Assembly: GCA_018340375.1 (NCBI GenBank)
Contig: JAFFJZ010000009.1
Span: 17,500,501-17,564,500, forward strand
DNA length: 64,000 nucleotides
Direction of reading: 5' to 3'
From: Gonatopus flavifemur
Lineage: Eukaryota > Arthropoda > Insecta > Hymenoptera > Dryinidae
A model generated the notes under the pieces. It ran no database searches, was not told the DNA's origin, and saw only the letters and a program-made list of their open reading frames with translations. Positions 11,588 through 21,456 of this stretch are shown here, piece by piece. Numbering within the stretch: position 1 is the stretch's first letter; each line of letters starts with the position of its first letter. The position numbers were made by a program, and so were the translations under genes.

Positions 11588-11724
11588 GTTCTGGAAATCT
11601 ACGATAGGGAATATGCTGAATTTGTCGCAAATGAAATATTCCAAAAATATGGCAGTAGCGATATTTTATGAAACAAAATGAATTCTTATACACCTGATCC
11701 AGGAATGAGAAAATTTACAATTAT

Positions 11725-12195
11725 TCAAGTTCGAAAGAAACGCCTCTCCTACGACCTATTCACTTTTCATTTCAAAAGATTCTGAAACGATCAGCCTATA
11801 TCCCACGGCAACGAATTTTCGAAGTTTTTCTATCTATCTTACTCAGCACTTCATAAAATTTCAAAGTCGAGGTCGAAAAAAACCTCTCTCCCACGACCTA
11901 CTCATTTTTTGTGTCAGGACATTCTAAATCGATTGGTCCATATTTCACCGAACCGAATTCTTCAAACTCCCACCACGACGATTACAATAAATGGCACTTT
12001 GAGAGTGGTGTCGTCATTTCGGAGATTCGCTGATGTGATAGAAGTCTTGCCTCTCACTCGCAGAACCCGGGTTCAATCCCCACTGGCGGAACTTTCCAAT
12101 AATCATTGACTTCGAAACAGTTTCTCTCACACGTAAAGTGATTCTGACCAAGCTCATTCAACATTTGTAGAAGTAAACTCTGAAGAAATTTTTTT
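11725..12195 (+). repeat. Second copy of the 141-bp array plus tRNA-SINE block
   Basis: Two diverged array units (CTCTCCTACGA near 11745, CTCTCCCACGA near 11885) are followed by a SINE whose B box GGGTTCAATCC lies at 12070-12080. The order and spacing copy 8095-8700. Only the SINE head is tRNA-like. Confidence 0.7.
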
Positions 12196-12840
12196 TCAAT
12201 CCAAAGTAACGTTTTGTGAGCTTTGTAATATATGTGATTGTTACATTCTTTTCCGTGTAGAATATCGCTACAATGATCACACCAATATTTCAGAATATCT
12301 CCAGAATGTTACCTCAATGATCTCAGCAATGCTCCAGAATATTTCCAGAATGTTACAAAGATGGTGACGTGAGACATCCTGCAAACATTCTGACAATCTT
12401 CTTGAGATGTTTTCCAGAATATTACACATTCCAAATGTAATACTCTGACAATATTGCTGGGACATCCGGTGCTGTGTGGGTCTGAGAACCGCTATCATGA
12501 ATTCGGGATTTGGCCCCAGATGCGAATTCAGCACCCTCGAAAACCCCTGGAACCCATGTTTCATATAAATCTGTCCACAAATGCGAAATTGACTGAATTC
12601 ACGTCCACCTTCTTGGATCCACCATCCTGAATTCGTTTTTCGACGTCAGATTCGAATTTCTCACCTTTCAAACCCCCCAGGACCCATGTTTCATATACAT
12701 CTGTCCACGAATGCGGAGTTTACCCAATTCACGTCCGCCATCTTGGACCCGCTATCATGAATTCGGGATTTGACCCCGGATCCGAATTCAGCACCCTCGG
12801 AAACCCCTAGAACCAATGCTTCATAAGAATCCGTCCATAA

Positions 12841-13093
12841 CCCACACAGGTCACCTACGTCAACCTCTCCGTGGAATTCAGGGAGGAAAAAGGGATCGGT
12901 GGATACAGCGTGGCACGATGGAGAACCAGCGTAGAGACAACGGGCAAATGTCCGCCCGAAAAAACGGCTCGGACATTCCCCCGTCGCCTCTACGTCGCTT
13001 CTCCATCGTACCACGTAATATCCACCGCTCCCTTTCTTCTCCCTCAATTCTACGGAGATGCGACGCAATTCTTCCGCGACTGTCCTGTGTGGG
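12841..13093. mobile_element. GC-richer foldback MITE inside a satellite unit
   Basis: The ends CCCACACAGG and CCTGTGTGGG are perfect inverted repeats. Long inner arms pair CGATGGAGAA with TTCTCCATCG and GGGAGGAAAAAGGGA with TCCCTTTCTTCTCCC. Comparison with the uninterrupted unit at 13134-13263 shows the insertion point lies within CATAAATGAC. The frames of about 95-125 codons here are products of the arms and not genes. Confidence 0.75.
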
Positions 13094-13446
13094 GAAATGA
13101 CAAAACGACTAAATTCACGTTCGCCATCTTGGATCCGCTATCATGAATTCGGGATTTGACTCCGGATTCGAATTCAGCAATCTCAAAAATCCCTAGAACC
13201 CATATTCCATAAGAATCCGTCCATAAATGACAAAACCACTGAATTCACGTCCGCCATCTTGGATCCACTACCGTAAGATGGGGTGAAGCGGATCAAAATT
13301 TTCAATTTTCAAGCCGTTCTTTCGAGTGAAACAGTAGTGAAAAATCTGGATAAATTCATACATGTTCTCTGATCTTATGTATATCGAATAGTGTAGGATA
13401 AAAAATCTCTGCCTATGGGGTTAACGATGTTTTTTTTCTTTCACAG

Positions 13447-13485
13447 TGATCGGCTTCACCCCTCCAAATGGGGTGAAGCCGATCA
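13447..13485. repeat. 16-bp perfect hairpin in the pogo-like element
   Basis: TGATCGGCTTCACCCC and GGGGTGAAGCCGATCA are exact reverse complements separated by 7 bp. The word also occurs in the element's terminus, so these may be transposase-binding repeats; that role is inference. Confidence 0.75.
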
Positions 13486-13790
13486 TTAATTTATTCTGAT
13501 CGAAATCAATGCTAAATATGTAATAGGTTAAACTAATTAACAAATTTGTTTTGAACATAGATATCTTCATTGAGTATCACTCGTTTAGGTCCAATAGACA
13601 AGAAACAATTACATACAAAATATAAAATGAAAGAACTTTTCTCTTCTAAAATTAAAATAAAAATCTCATGAAATAACATCAATGTTTCTTTTCACTACAA
13701 TTTTTTCTCATGTCAGTCTAAAATAATTGCAATTGGATAGTTATTCTAGATACCTACTTGGTAGGATCCAATTTGAAACAGAAAATTATT

Positions 13791-14510
13791 AGGGGGGGCT
13801 ATGGTTATGTCGACGGAAAAAAGACATGTTTTTAAGATTTTTTTCTGCTTATACAAATGTTGTAAGTTTATTGAGTCAATCTCCATATGATAATGTAACA
13901 TTCCAACAATACTTTACTAAATTTTCATCGCGAAATATTGGAAATTGTGCGAGTGATAAGAAATCTCCGGAGGTGCCTCGAAAAAAAGTTGTTTTGCGGT
14001 GTTCACGATAACTCGAAATCTACTGGACCAATCGTTTTGAAATTTTGCACAGTACTTTTTCACATGATTTCCCAGGTAACATCGAGGGCTTTTTTTTTTA
14101 ATATTTGTTTATTTTACAACAACAAATAGGCTGATTGTTTCATGCGAAAATCGGTTTTCTTGCTTCAAAGTGTCGCGAAAAATTTAAAAATGAAGAAAAA
14201 AAAAATCCCCTCGTCATTACCTCGAAAAACATTCCCTTTAACGAATGCATTTTGGTTTTTTTGTTTCAGATGATTCTGTCACAAGTTATCGTGAACACCG
14301 CAAAATCACTTTTTTTCGAGGCACCTCCGGAGATTTCTTATCACTCGCTCAATTTCCAATATTTTGCGATGAAAATTTAGTGAAGTATTGTTGGAATGTT
14401 ACATTATCATATGGAGATTGACTCAATAAACTTACAACATCTGTATAAGCGGAAAAAAATCTCAAAAACATGTCTTTTTTCCGTCGAAATAACCATACCC
14501 CCCCCCCCCT
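13791..14510. mobile_element. Foldback element with arms of about 230 bp
   Basis: The left arm runs from AGGGGGGGCTATGGTTAT to about 14021. The right arm, from about 14287, is its reverse complement and ends ATAACCATACCCCC. Shared words include CTCCGGAGGTGCCTCG and GGAGATTGACTCAATAAAC (one strand or the other). The total is about 720 bp. It lies inside the pogo-like element, between its terminus and its gene. It is non-coding. Confidence 0.88.
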
Positions 14511-14672
14511 TAATCATTTACAAAATACAAAAACACAGGTATGATAAAGTTTAAGATATTATAGATAATTCCACTAAAAGCGTATGATGCATACATCAAT
14601 ACTTGAAATTCAAAAAATAGCATAGTCTCCTTTACGAAATTACAATAAACTCCTTTCTTAATAGTTGATGGC

Positions 14673-16085
14673 CTACGTTATATTCTTCATATTCTGGACA
14701 TCCAAATTGGAAAATAGAAGTTGACCACGTCTTTGAGGTTCCGCATTAAGTTTATAAAGAATTTCATTCTTATTCACCTTACAAATACCTGGGACATTGG
14801 GAAAAACCAAAACGTTCTCCTTTCTGCCACGTTTGATCCGTAAAGAAAGAATTCCATAACGATTATCAGTAATATCTGTGATTTTACCTGCAAAGTTCTT
14901 GCCCGGTTTACTTCCACATTTGGCTAGGACAAAATCTCCCTCTTTGAAAATTCGATTTTGAGATGACAGTTGTCTCTGCTCTAACTGTTGGCTCGGTTTC
15001 TCAAGGTCCTCTGAAGCATTTTCTGGAAGACTGTCATTTTCCTTATCGGAGTCTGGAAAATCTATCCTTTTCTCTTCTAATACCTGTTGCACAAAACCTT
15101 CAGATGAAATACTTTTACCTGCGACAACATTGGTCGTTTTTCCTCGTTTTTTTGTAGGAAGTTTGACTGATCGTAAAGAATGCAAATGTTCCACGATGAC
15201 AGAAGCCCATGAAGGACCTGAAGACTCATTATTTGACGTCATTTGTGGCATTCTTTTTATAACCTGGAATCTGTTTACTGGGAAAATGGCACAGGCTTTG
15301 AAACCTGCAACTGCGTTTGTCGAAAGACGTTGTGCTCCAATTTCTTGTAGGGCCATGTCTAACATTCTTGGAAACTCAGTTTTGGGAAGTGCCCCTCTTT
15401 TTCGCCTCTTCCAAGCTTCCAGTACTTTTTTCCACGCTGCTTTTATAGATTTGAACCAAGCAACATCCAGTGGTTGACACAAATGGGTAGAATTTGGAGG
15501 TAACAGGATAAATTTGATTTTCAGTTCTTTGCACTTTTGTATAACGAGTACCCTATCATCACCTTCTCTCCATCGAATTTCCTCAAATACGGCACAGCAA
15601 TATTAAAAAACCAGTCTTCAAATATTTTTAAGTTAAACCATCCAGATTCATCTGCACCGTATCTTGCCTGAGCTGGTCCTTCCTCAGTCCATGCGTCATA
15701 CATATTTTTTGCTTTATAGAGAATGTAGGGTGGAAGCACATGACCTGATGCAGACACGGAGAACATAACACTGGTTTGAGATTTGGAATGATCAATAACT
15801 CGCTCAGCATGTTTAACACCTTTCCTAACTATCGCTTTGGATCGAACAGATCATCAACGAATCCAGATTCGTCATAGTTTATGATGCATTCTAGTTTTAT
15901 CCCAATCAAAGATTTTTCTACCTCATCAAAATATGATGTGATAATCTCTTCACCGACTTCTGCTCTAGCTCGTTTGATGTTTTCGCACAAGCGAACAGTC
16001 AGTGCATCATGTCGTTTCAAGAATCCCTGAAGCCAATCTTTTCCCGGTATATTATTGACACATTTTTTTACTGTACGGCTATGGT
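14673..16085 (-). pseudogene. pogo/jerky-type DDE transposase, frameshifted
   Basis: This would cut and paste the surrounding element. Reading on the minus strand from 16085, there is the end of a CENP-B-type DNA-binding region (NNIPGKDWLQGFLKRH). The first catalytic aspartate region follows (IINYDESGF, about 15870-15890), then FSVSASGHVLPPYI, SGWFNLKIFEDWFF, and a damaged second-aspartate region near 15545 where sequence is missing. After that come the CQPLDVAWFK block near 15480 and a long basic C-terminus ending at 14673. The pieces lie in three frames (16020-15829, 15766-15521, 15482-14673), so at least two frameshifts disable it. The N-terminus is absent. Confidence 0.85.
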
Positions 16086-16086
16086 T

Positions 16087-16390
16087 CTGATGGTGACCTT
16101 GACTTCGACCTCGAATCTCAGCTTCAAGGTCATTCAGAGGTCAACTTTTGTTTCTTGAATGAAATCCCCTATTTTTGACTGCAGATTCAGATGTGACTTT
16201 GAAAAATTAGAAACTTTTGTCTGAATCATTTTTCCGAATTCCGCACAGATGGCGATGGCTCTAATCGATAAAAAATGAGTTTTATGAAACACTCCTATTG
16301 CTTTCTGTGTAAAACGGCATTTAACTCTCCAGTGTTTTTTTTTCAGCTTCTGAGGATTACCGTCGCCATTAGAGTTACCCAATGCGCACC
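16087..16390. repeat. Left inverted arm of the mariner-like element
   Basis: It pairs with 17878-18178. Shared words are CTGATGGTGACCTTGAC, TTTTTGACTGCAGATTC, GAAACACTCCTATTGCTTTC and AGAGTTACCCAATG (on one strand or the other). Differences are scattered. Confidence 0.9.
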
Positions 16391-16509
16391 ACGAGGAGGT
16401 TGAGCGATCGGATTTCACACATCTATGTGGCCCTGAAAAGGGCTGATTGTCTGGACTGTAGAGGTGTGTAATTTTTCATGACAAACGCTCTGCAATATGT
16501 ATGAAAATT

Positions 16510-17557
16510 CACCGTATCAAATGTTCGATATTTGCACCGTTGACCTGTTGGCTCAACCAGTTCGTCTCTGAAAATGTGGTTCTAACGACAAAAGCACATG
16601 ACGTGGAATTGTTCGGCAGACAGTTCGTATTCTGCGTTTCATGTCATCTCTGGTCGTTGGTGGTCTTTCATAAACTACATTTTTGATGAAACCCCATAAG
16701 TAAAAATCCAAAGGGGTAAGATCCGGAGACCTAGCCGGCCAGGCAATGTATCCACCGCGACCAATCCATCTGTGTGGGTAAGATGTGTTTAAGAAATTTC
16801 TGACAATCGCAGCGTTATGAGGTGGTGCCCCATCATGTTGAAGTCACATCCTGTTCCGTGTGTAGAGATCAACATCTTCCAACATCCTTGGTAATTTGTC
16901 TCGAATCAATTGCAGATAATTTTCCTTCCTCACAGTATGTTGGAAGAAATAAGGACCAATGATCTGACCATTCAAAATCCCACACCACACATTCAGAGTC
17001 CAGCGATGTTGATTGTCAACTTGTCGATGCCATCTGGGATTTTCAATTCACCAATAATGACAATTATGTCTGTTCATAACACCGTTACTGCGAAATATTG
17101 CCTCATCACTAAACATCACGTAATCGAAAAAACCAGGCGGTTGCTCCGAGGCCCATTGACCGAATTCAACCCTACGTCTAAGATCATCTTCACTTAATGC
17201 TTGCACCAATGTAATGTGGTAAGGATGATATTTACCAGATCTTAGTATGCGGTGTGCCGTTGATCTTGGGATACCTAATTGGTGCTGGATTTCTCTGTCA
17301 CTAACGTGAGGATTCAGGTGCGCCATTCCTAAAACGGCTACTGAGCGTGCATCCATACGATTTCCATCATGACGCCTTCTGACTCGTGGGATATTCATTC
17401 TTCTAACTCGTCTTTCTATTGAGCGTATCGCCTGAAGTGAAGGCTGGCGTCTATTTGGATACCTCTCTCCATACAATCTTGATGCTGCGGCGTAATGACG
17501 TCGACATTCTCCTAATATCAGGAGAATATTAAGTATTTCACCCCAAGAATAATCCAT
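16510..17557 (-). pseudogene. mariner/Tc1-superfamily transposase, broken
   Basis: The start at 17557 (MDYSWGEIL) is preferred because homology-like sequence begins there. A helix-turn-helix region follows (HYAAASRLYGERYPNRRQPS, then VSDREIQHQLGIPRSTAHRI). Catalytic motifs are FSDEA near 17110, QHDGAPPHN near 16840 and ARSPDLTPLDFYLWG near 16710. There are 36 residues between the second and third aspartates, more than the 34 of classical mariner, so it belongs to a DD-wide-spacing branch. Stops occur after HNCHYW (17048-17050) and before LQHDG, and a frameshift lies near the C-terminus. Confidence 0.87.
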
Positions 17558-17754
17558 GGTATAAGAGACCTTCACAACACTGATCAAATATCTCCAAGTT
17601 TGAATCGTATATCGAAAAGAATTTGTGAATGAATGAAGGATATTAAACATTCCGTTCCACTTATGTTTGTGAACAATGCTCTAGTATGAACTTTCTTGTT
17701 CATGATGGACACAAGTATTATTTTGTACTTGTGTTTGGCAACAATTCACAGTAA

Positions 17755-17860
17755 CGGTACTACGAACAGACATAATTGCCAATATTGGTCGATGGAAAAT
17801 CCCAGCTAGGTCTCCAGATCTTACCACTTTGGATCTTTACTTATGGGGTTTCATCAAATT
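17755..17860 (+). pseudogene. Inverted fragment of the same transposase
   Basis: On the plus strand this reads NRHNCQYW followed almost directly by ARSPDL and LYLWGFIK. It equals two separated parts of the minus-strand gene joined by a deletion. With the inverted arms, it suggests the element was once a much larger palindrome. Confidence 0.8.
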
Positions 17861-17877
17861 TTCAGAGCCACAAAGAT

Positions 17878-18178
17878 GTAGTGCACATTGGGTAACTCTA
17901 ATGGTGACGGTAATCCTCAGAAGCTGAAAAAAAACACTGGAGAGTCAAATGCCGTTTTACACAGAAAGCAATAGGAGTGTTTCATAAAACTCATTTTTTA
18001 TCGATTAGAGCGCCATCTGTGCGGAATTCGGGAAAATGATTCAGACAAAAGTTTCTTATTTTTCAACGTCAAATTTGAATCTGCAGTCAAAAATAGGGAA
18101 TTTCGTTTAAGAAACAAAAGTTGACCTCTGAATGACCTTGGAGGTGAGATCCGAGGCCAAAGTCAAGGTCACCATCAG
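17878..18178. repeat. Right inverted arm of the mariner-like element
   Basis: Reverse complement of 16087-16390 with scattered mismatches. It continues outward to the CAGGGTGTCCC terminus at 18280, unlike the left arm. Confidence 0.9.
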
Positions 18179-18280
18179 ATGTCCCCCTCGGAACCTCACA
18201 ACTTTTGTTCGAAACATTTTCCTCCAAAACTCCTCGTTTGTGAGTTATTCCGATATAAAAATTAAAATGGGACACCCTGT

Positions 18281-18762
18281 ATATATATATGTTTTTGCAT
18301 CGGCATTGGAAGTAAATATAATGGTGTATTTGTCGGATATTCGGCTAGAGTACCAGAGAATAATTGTAGATCGATTTGATCCTTCTTCCTCATCACAGAG
18401 GGGACTTGTAAGAAGGGAATTCTGAGATTCATACGGAAAAAAAATAATTGCAGCAAGTAAACATAACGTTGAAAATTGCTTGAATTTCCGTGGGAATTCA
18501 CTATAATTCATAGAGTACGAGCGTCACTCTGTATTTATCGGAAATATATTCCATAAACATTCAAGTATTCACGTGGTATTGCTCCAGATTTCAACAGACA
18601 GCGAACCGAAAAGGACCATACCTGATGGGCGGGTCTCATGATCCGAGAAAACGAATAACGATAATCCATCAGATTTTGTGTTTTGAATTTTCGTTTCGTT
18701 TCTGTAAATGATTCAGACCTCAAGAACATTCAAAAATCTGAAATTTCCACAGCAACTTACCA
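18281..18762. other. Unassigned sequence
   Basis: A short TA repeat follows the mariner-like end. No gene or further repeat boundary is visible. Confidence 0.35.
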
Positions 18763-19050
18763 CCCAGACAGCACACAAGTCCCTTTTGAATTCGCAGAGA
18801 ATTCACGGTGAGTATCACCTATGGAGTTGTTGTGTATGAATTCGTATGATATTCTAAAAGACCACATCGAGTATCAAAGGAAATTTTGAGGAATTCTTGA
18901 TAAATGCATGTGGGGGTCTTGAGATACACATGAAGAATGTATGAAGTATTCGTGAAGAGCAACCGTTGTGTCCGTAAATATGAATCCTTATGGGAGTTGA
19001 AAATGTAGTCTTGTTCTGCCCGAAAGAATTTCTAACGAACATCATCAACT
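18763..19050. mobile_element. Partial MITE with CCCAGACAGCACACAAG end
   Basis: The end CCCAGACAGCACACAAG is identical to that of the foldback element at 23165. The interior contains several GAATTC words, like the related short MITEs. No inverted partner is found downstream, so the copy looks truncated and the right limit is approximate. Confidence 0.5.
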
Positions 19051-19544
19051 TGAATCAACGGGAATTCAATTGGAGTTTCCTTAAGTGTACAAACGTGTTT
19101 GAATGAAAGTAATGTCGAAGATACAATCAAAAATGTATTCTCGCTTATCAGTTGATTGAATTGACAGGTATATGACATTTTAATCGTACTCAATAAGTAG
19201 GAGTGAATTGTGAAATGTAATAATCAGTTCGTAATTAATTCCAGTGCAAGAAATATATAATATATGAAAATAAATGACCTATGATACGATTTTGAGATTA
19301 GAGTTTCATTATTAACAATCAAATGTAAGCCTGAATAAAAGAAATGTGTAAGAATTTATGAACTGTTCGAGAACAAGGAAGTGAATCATCATATTTATTA
19401 ATTGAAAATATGTGAATATTGACTTGAGATTTGAATTGAAACAGTATTTTTTCTATCCAAACAAAATTTTCTTAGAAGAAGAAAATATTTTTCTCTTGTA
19501 TGAGCCAAAGATTCTTAGATCAAGACAATTTTCTTTCCTGCATA
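19051..19544. other. Unassigned AT-rich sequence
   Basis: No gene or repeat boundary found between the partial MITE and the next foldback element. Confidence 0.35.
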
Positions 19545-19802
19545 CACGGGGAAAAGTAATGTTTCAAATATTACTATATTTTGTACTAAAGTAGCAGGAT
19601 AAGTGAAATAGTATAATTTTTTACAACACAGTGTAGTAAAAATTCGTGCGTAATGATTTGAAGAATCTTTCAACTCGGAGCCACTCCACATTATTGAGCA
19701 TGAATTTTTACTACACTGTGTTTTGAAAAATTATACTATTTCACTTATCTTGCTACTTTAGTACAAAATGTAGTAATATTTGAAACATTATTTTTCTCCA
19801 TG
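19545..19802. mobile_element. TA-flanked foldback MITE, CACGGGGAAAA end
   Basis: Arms of about 105 bp are inverted: CACGGGGAAAAGTAATG at the left and CATTATTTTTCTCCATG at the right, with TA outside both. The arms pair along ATTACTA, GTACTAAAGTAGCA and CACAGTGTAGTAAAAATTC. Its ends resemble those of 62263-62464 and 63084-63308. Confidence 0.85.
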
Positions 19803-20039
19803 TAGAGGGGTGATGGTGAGGTCGTATAAGCGCGAGTCTCTGAGATTTCTCAGTGCCCTCGGAATGTGATTTTTCAAACGATTCTGCTTCTGAAATTTCT
19901 CATTAAAACGAAATACAAGGTCATTTTTCTTATGATAATTATTTTCTTATGCAAATAACAATCTCATTCTCACAGGGTGATTGACGGAACATCAAGAAAG
20001 TTTTAGGGTTCCAGGGAATATGATTCTTGAACCGGTTAC

Positions 20040-20736
20040 GATTTTCTAATTTTTCTTAAAAAAATAATGCAAAAGCAGTTTTCCATAAAGATACCGATTT
20101 TACTTCTATAGAGGAGAAAGGGGAGGTTGTGGACCACAAATTCGGATTCAGCGACCTCAAAAACTCCCCGACCACTAATTTACAAGCAAATTAGGTCATT
20201 TTTAATTTTTCCGTCACGATATTGGATCCGCCATTTTGAATTTTCAAGATCTAACTCCAAATTCGTAATCAGCGACCAGAAAAACCGTATATTACTGACC
20301 CACTTCAAAATGATGAGGCTCTTCGGTCGAGTAATCCACTGATTGATTTTTCCATAACCGTTCTCCGATGACGTTTGACGTCATACTGGCCCGACCATAT
20401 TGAATTCTCAAAAAGGCCACCGTTTGATGAAAAATAGACATTCCCAGCTTCCATCTGAGACATCGACCGTATTTTTAGGTTCACCGCAATTTTGGACAGA
20501 GGGGTTGGTCAAATTTGACAAAGAATGCCCCATATGTAAAAAAATTCTCCATGATTGAATTATATATACATTATATATAGATCATATATAGTCATATATG
20601 GATTTTATATGGATTATGTGTGGATCATATATGATTCCACACGTTCTCATGTATGGACCATATATGGATTGTACATGTATTAAGTATGAATTATGTATAG
20701 GTCATATATGTTCACTTTTTACTAGGGGACTGTCAA
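20040..20736 (+). repeat. Dispersed repeat X, copy 2, first part
   Basis: Inverted relative to 9400-10310 and similar over GTGGTCCACAACCTCCCC (minus strand), the ACGTCA-rich block and the ATATATGG-rich block. It is interrupted at 20736 by the hAT element and resumes at 37244. Confidence 0.78.
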
Positions 20737-20745
20737 TAGTGTTGC

Positions 20746-20892
20746 CGCGAGCCGGGTCAAGCCGAGCTTTAGGCATGGGCTCGGCTTCGCTCGGCTCGCA
20801 ATTCTAAAATCAAGGCTCGGCTCGATGGGCTGGAAGCTCGGCTCGAAGTTCGGCTCGCTTCGAGCTGGCTCGAGCTGAGTCGAGCTGGACAC
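20746..20892. repeat. Left subterminal GGCTCG repeats of the hAT element
   Basis: The words GCTCGGCTCG, GGCTCGGCTT, GAGCTGGCTCGAGCTG and similar recur about a dozen times in 150 bp. The mirrored set lies at 37151-37228. GC content is far above the surroundings. Confidence 0.85.
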
Positions 20893-21346
20893 GTAATTCG
20901 AAGAAATATCCACACTTGTTCAACAATAAATTTTTTTCTTTATATTCATCCAACAATTTAGGCACACAGAGTGAAGAATATCAAAATTGAGATTACAAGT
21001 GAAATTCAATTAACAAACCATACATCTTCCCTTTAAAATTCATTGAACTTCTTCGATCCCATGAAATTTCATAAACTCTTATGTATCTGGTTTTAAACAC
21101 ACACAGACACATATCACACTCCATTAGGGTGGATAAAGCTTCTTAAGAATTTATGAAATGTTTCTATATGGTTTTATAGGAAAATTTCAACAAGCAAGGA
21201 TAAAATAAGATTAGTAATAGTGGGCGTCAAGAGAGGGGTGCAATTCAAAAATCACAAGTGAATACAATAATTCATCTAATTAGAAACATTTATAAACGCT
21301 AGAAATGATGTGTTTATATTTTTAATTGATTTCAAGTATCCAAGAA

Positions 21347-21456
21347 CCCCACACAGCACCAAAATTAAGAAAGAATTCATAATGAATTCATTTGGAACTG
21401 TAAGAATTCAAAATGAATACATTAAGAACTCTTTCTCAACTGTAGTGTTGTGTGGG
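21347..21456. mobile_element. Short MITE, CCCCACACAGCAC family
   Basis: CCCCACACAGCACC and GTAGTGTTGTGTGGG are inverted ends 110 bp apart. The interior (GAATTCATAATGAATTC, TTTGGAACTGTAAG) matches 5-120. A further related, diverged copy is 39330-39599. Confidence 0.75.

Larger units (their letters stand above)
11159..12481. mobile_element. MITE with CACAGCA ends, enlarged by nested inserts
   Basis: The left end CCCGCACAGCAACCAATGTC and the right end GACATCCGGTGCTGTGTGGG are inverted with mismatches. Interior flanks repeat words such as CCAGAATATT and CCAGAATGTTAC. It interrupts the 130-bp satellite. A hAT-type MITE and an array-plus-SINE block have entered it. Confidence 0.65.
10928..13263 (+). 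repeat. About 130-bp satellite array, interrupted twice
   Basis: Units carry CATGAATTCGGGATTTGAC, then a TTCAGCACCCTCGAAAACCCC block, CCCATGTTTCATA, and a CACGTCCGCCATCTTGGA end. Recognisable units start near 10928, 11033, 12490, 12618, 12748 and 13134. The array is broken by the composite element at 11159-12481 and the foldback MITE at 12841-13093. The next unit is cut by the pogo-like element at 13271. Confidence 0.8.
13271..16086 (-). mobile_element. pogo-like DNA transposon, 5' end lost
   Basis: A DDE transposon encoding a CENP-B/pogo-type transposase on the minus strand. The outer end by the satellite is TA followed by CCGTAAGATGGGGTGAAG. Copies of GGGGTGAAGCCGATCA recur inside, including a perfect hairpin. 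A foldback MITE occupies 13791-14510. The other end is missing: the coding similarity stops at about 16086, directly against the inverted arm of a mariner-like element. Confidence 0.72.
16087..18280 (-). mobile_element. mariner-like element with 300-bp inverted arms
   Basis: Arms at 16087-16390 and 17878-18178 are inverted copies. Outside the right arm about 100 bp continue to a TA-flanked end that reads CAGGGTGTCCC on the minus strand; the matching outer piece is missing on the left, where the pogo-like gene begins. The transposase is on the minus strand. An oppositely oriented, internally deleted piece of the same gene lies near 17755-17860. Confidence 0.75.

Noticed and set aside
8581..12080. 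Functional tRNA genes
   Set aside because: B boxes are present at both places, but the acceptor and anticodon arms do not fold convincingly; tRNA-derived SINE heads explain them better.
12691..13146. Overlapping ORFs of 91-125 codons on both strands
   Set aside because: They lie across a GC-rich foldback MITE whose inverted arms open frames on both strands; the peptide patterns mirror each other.
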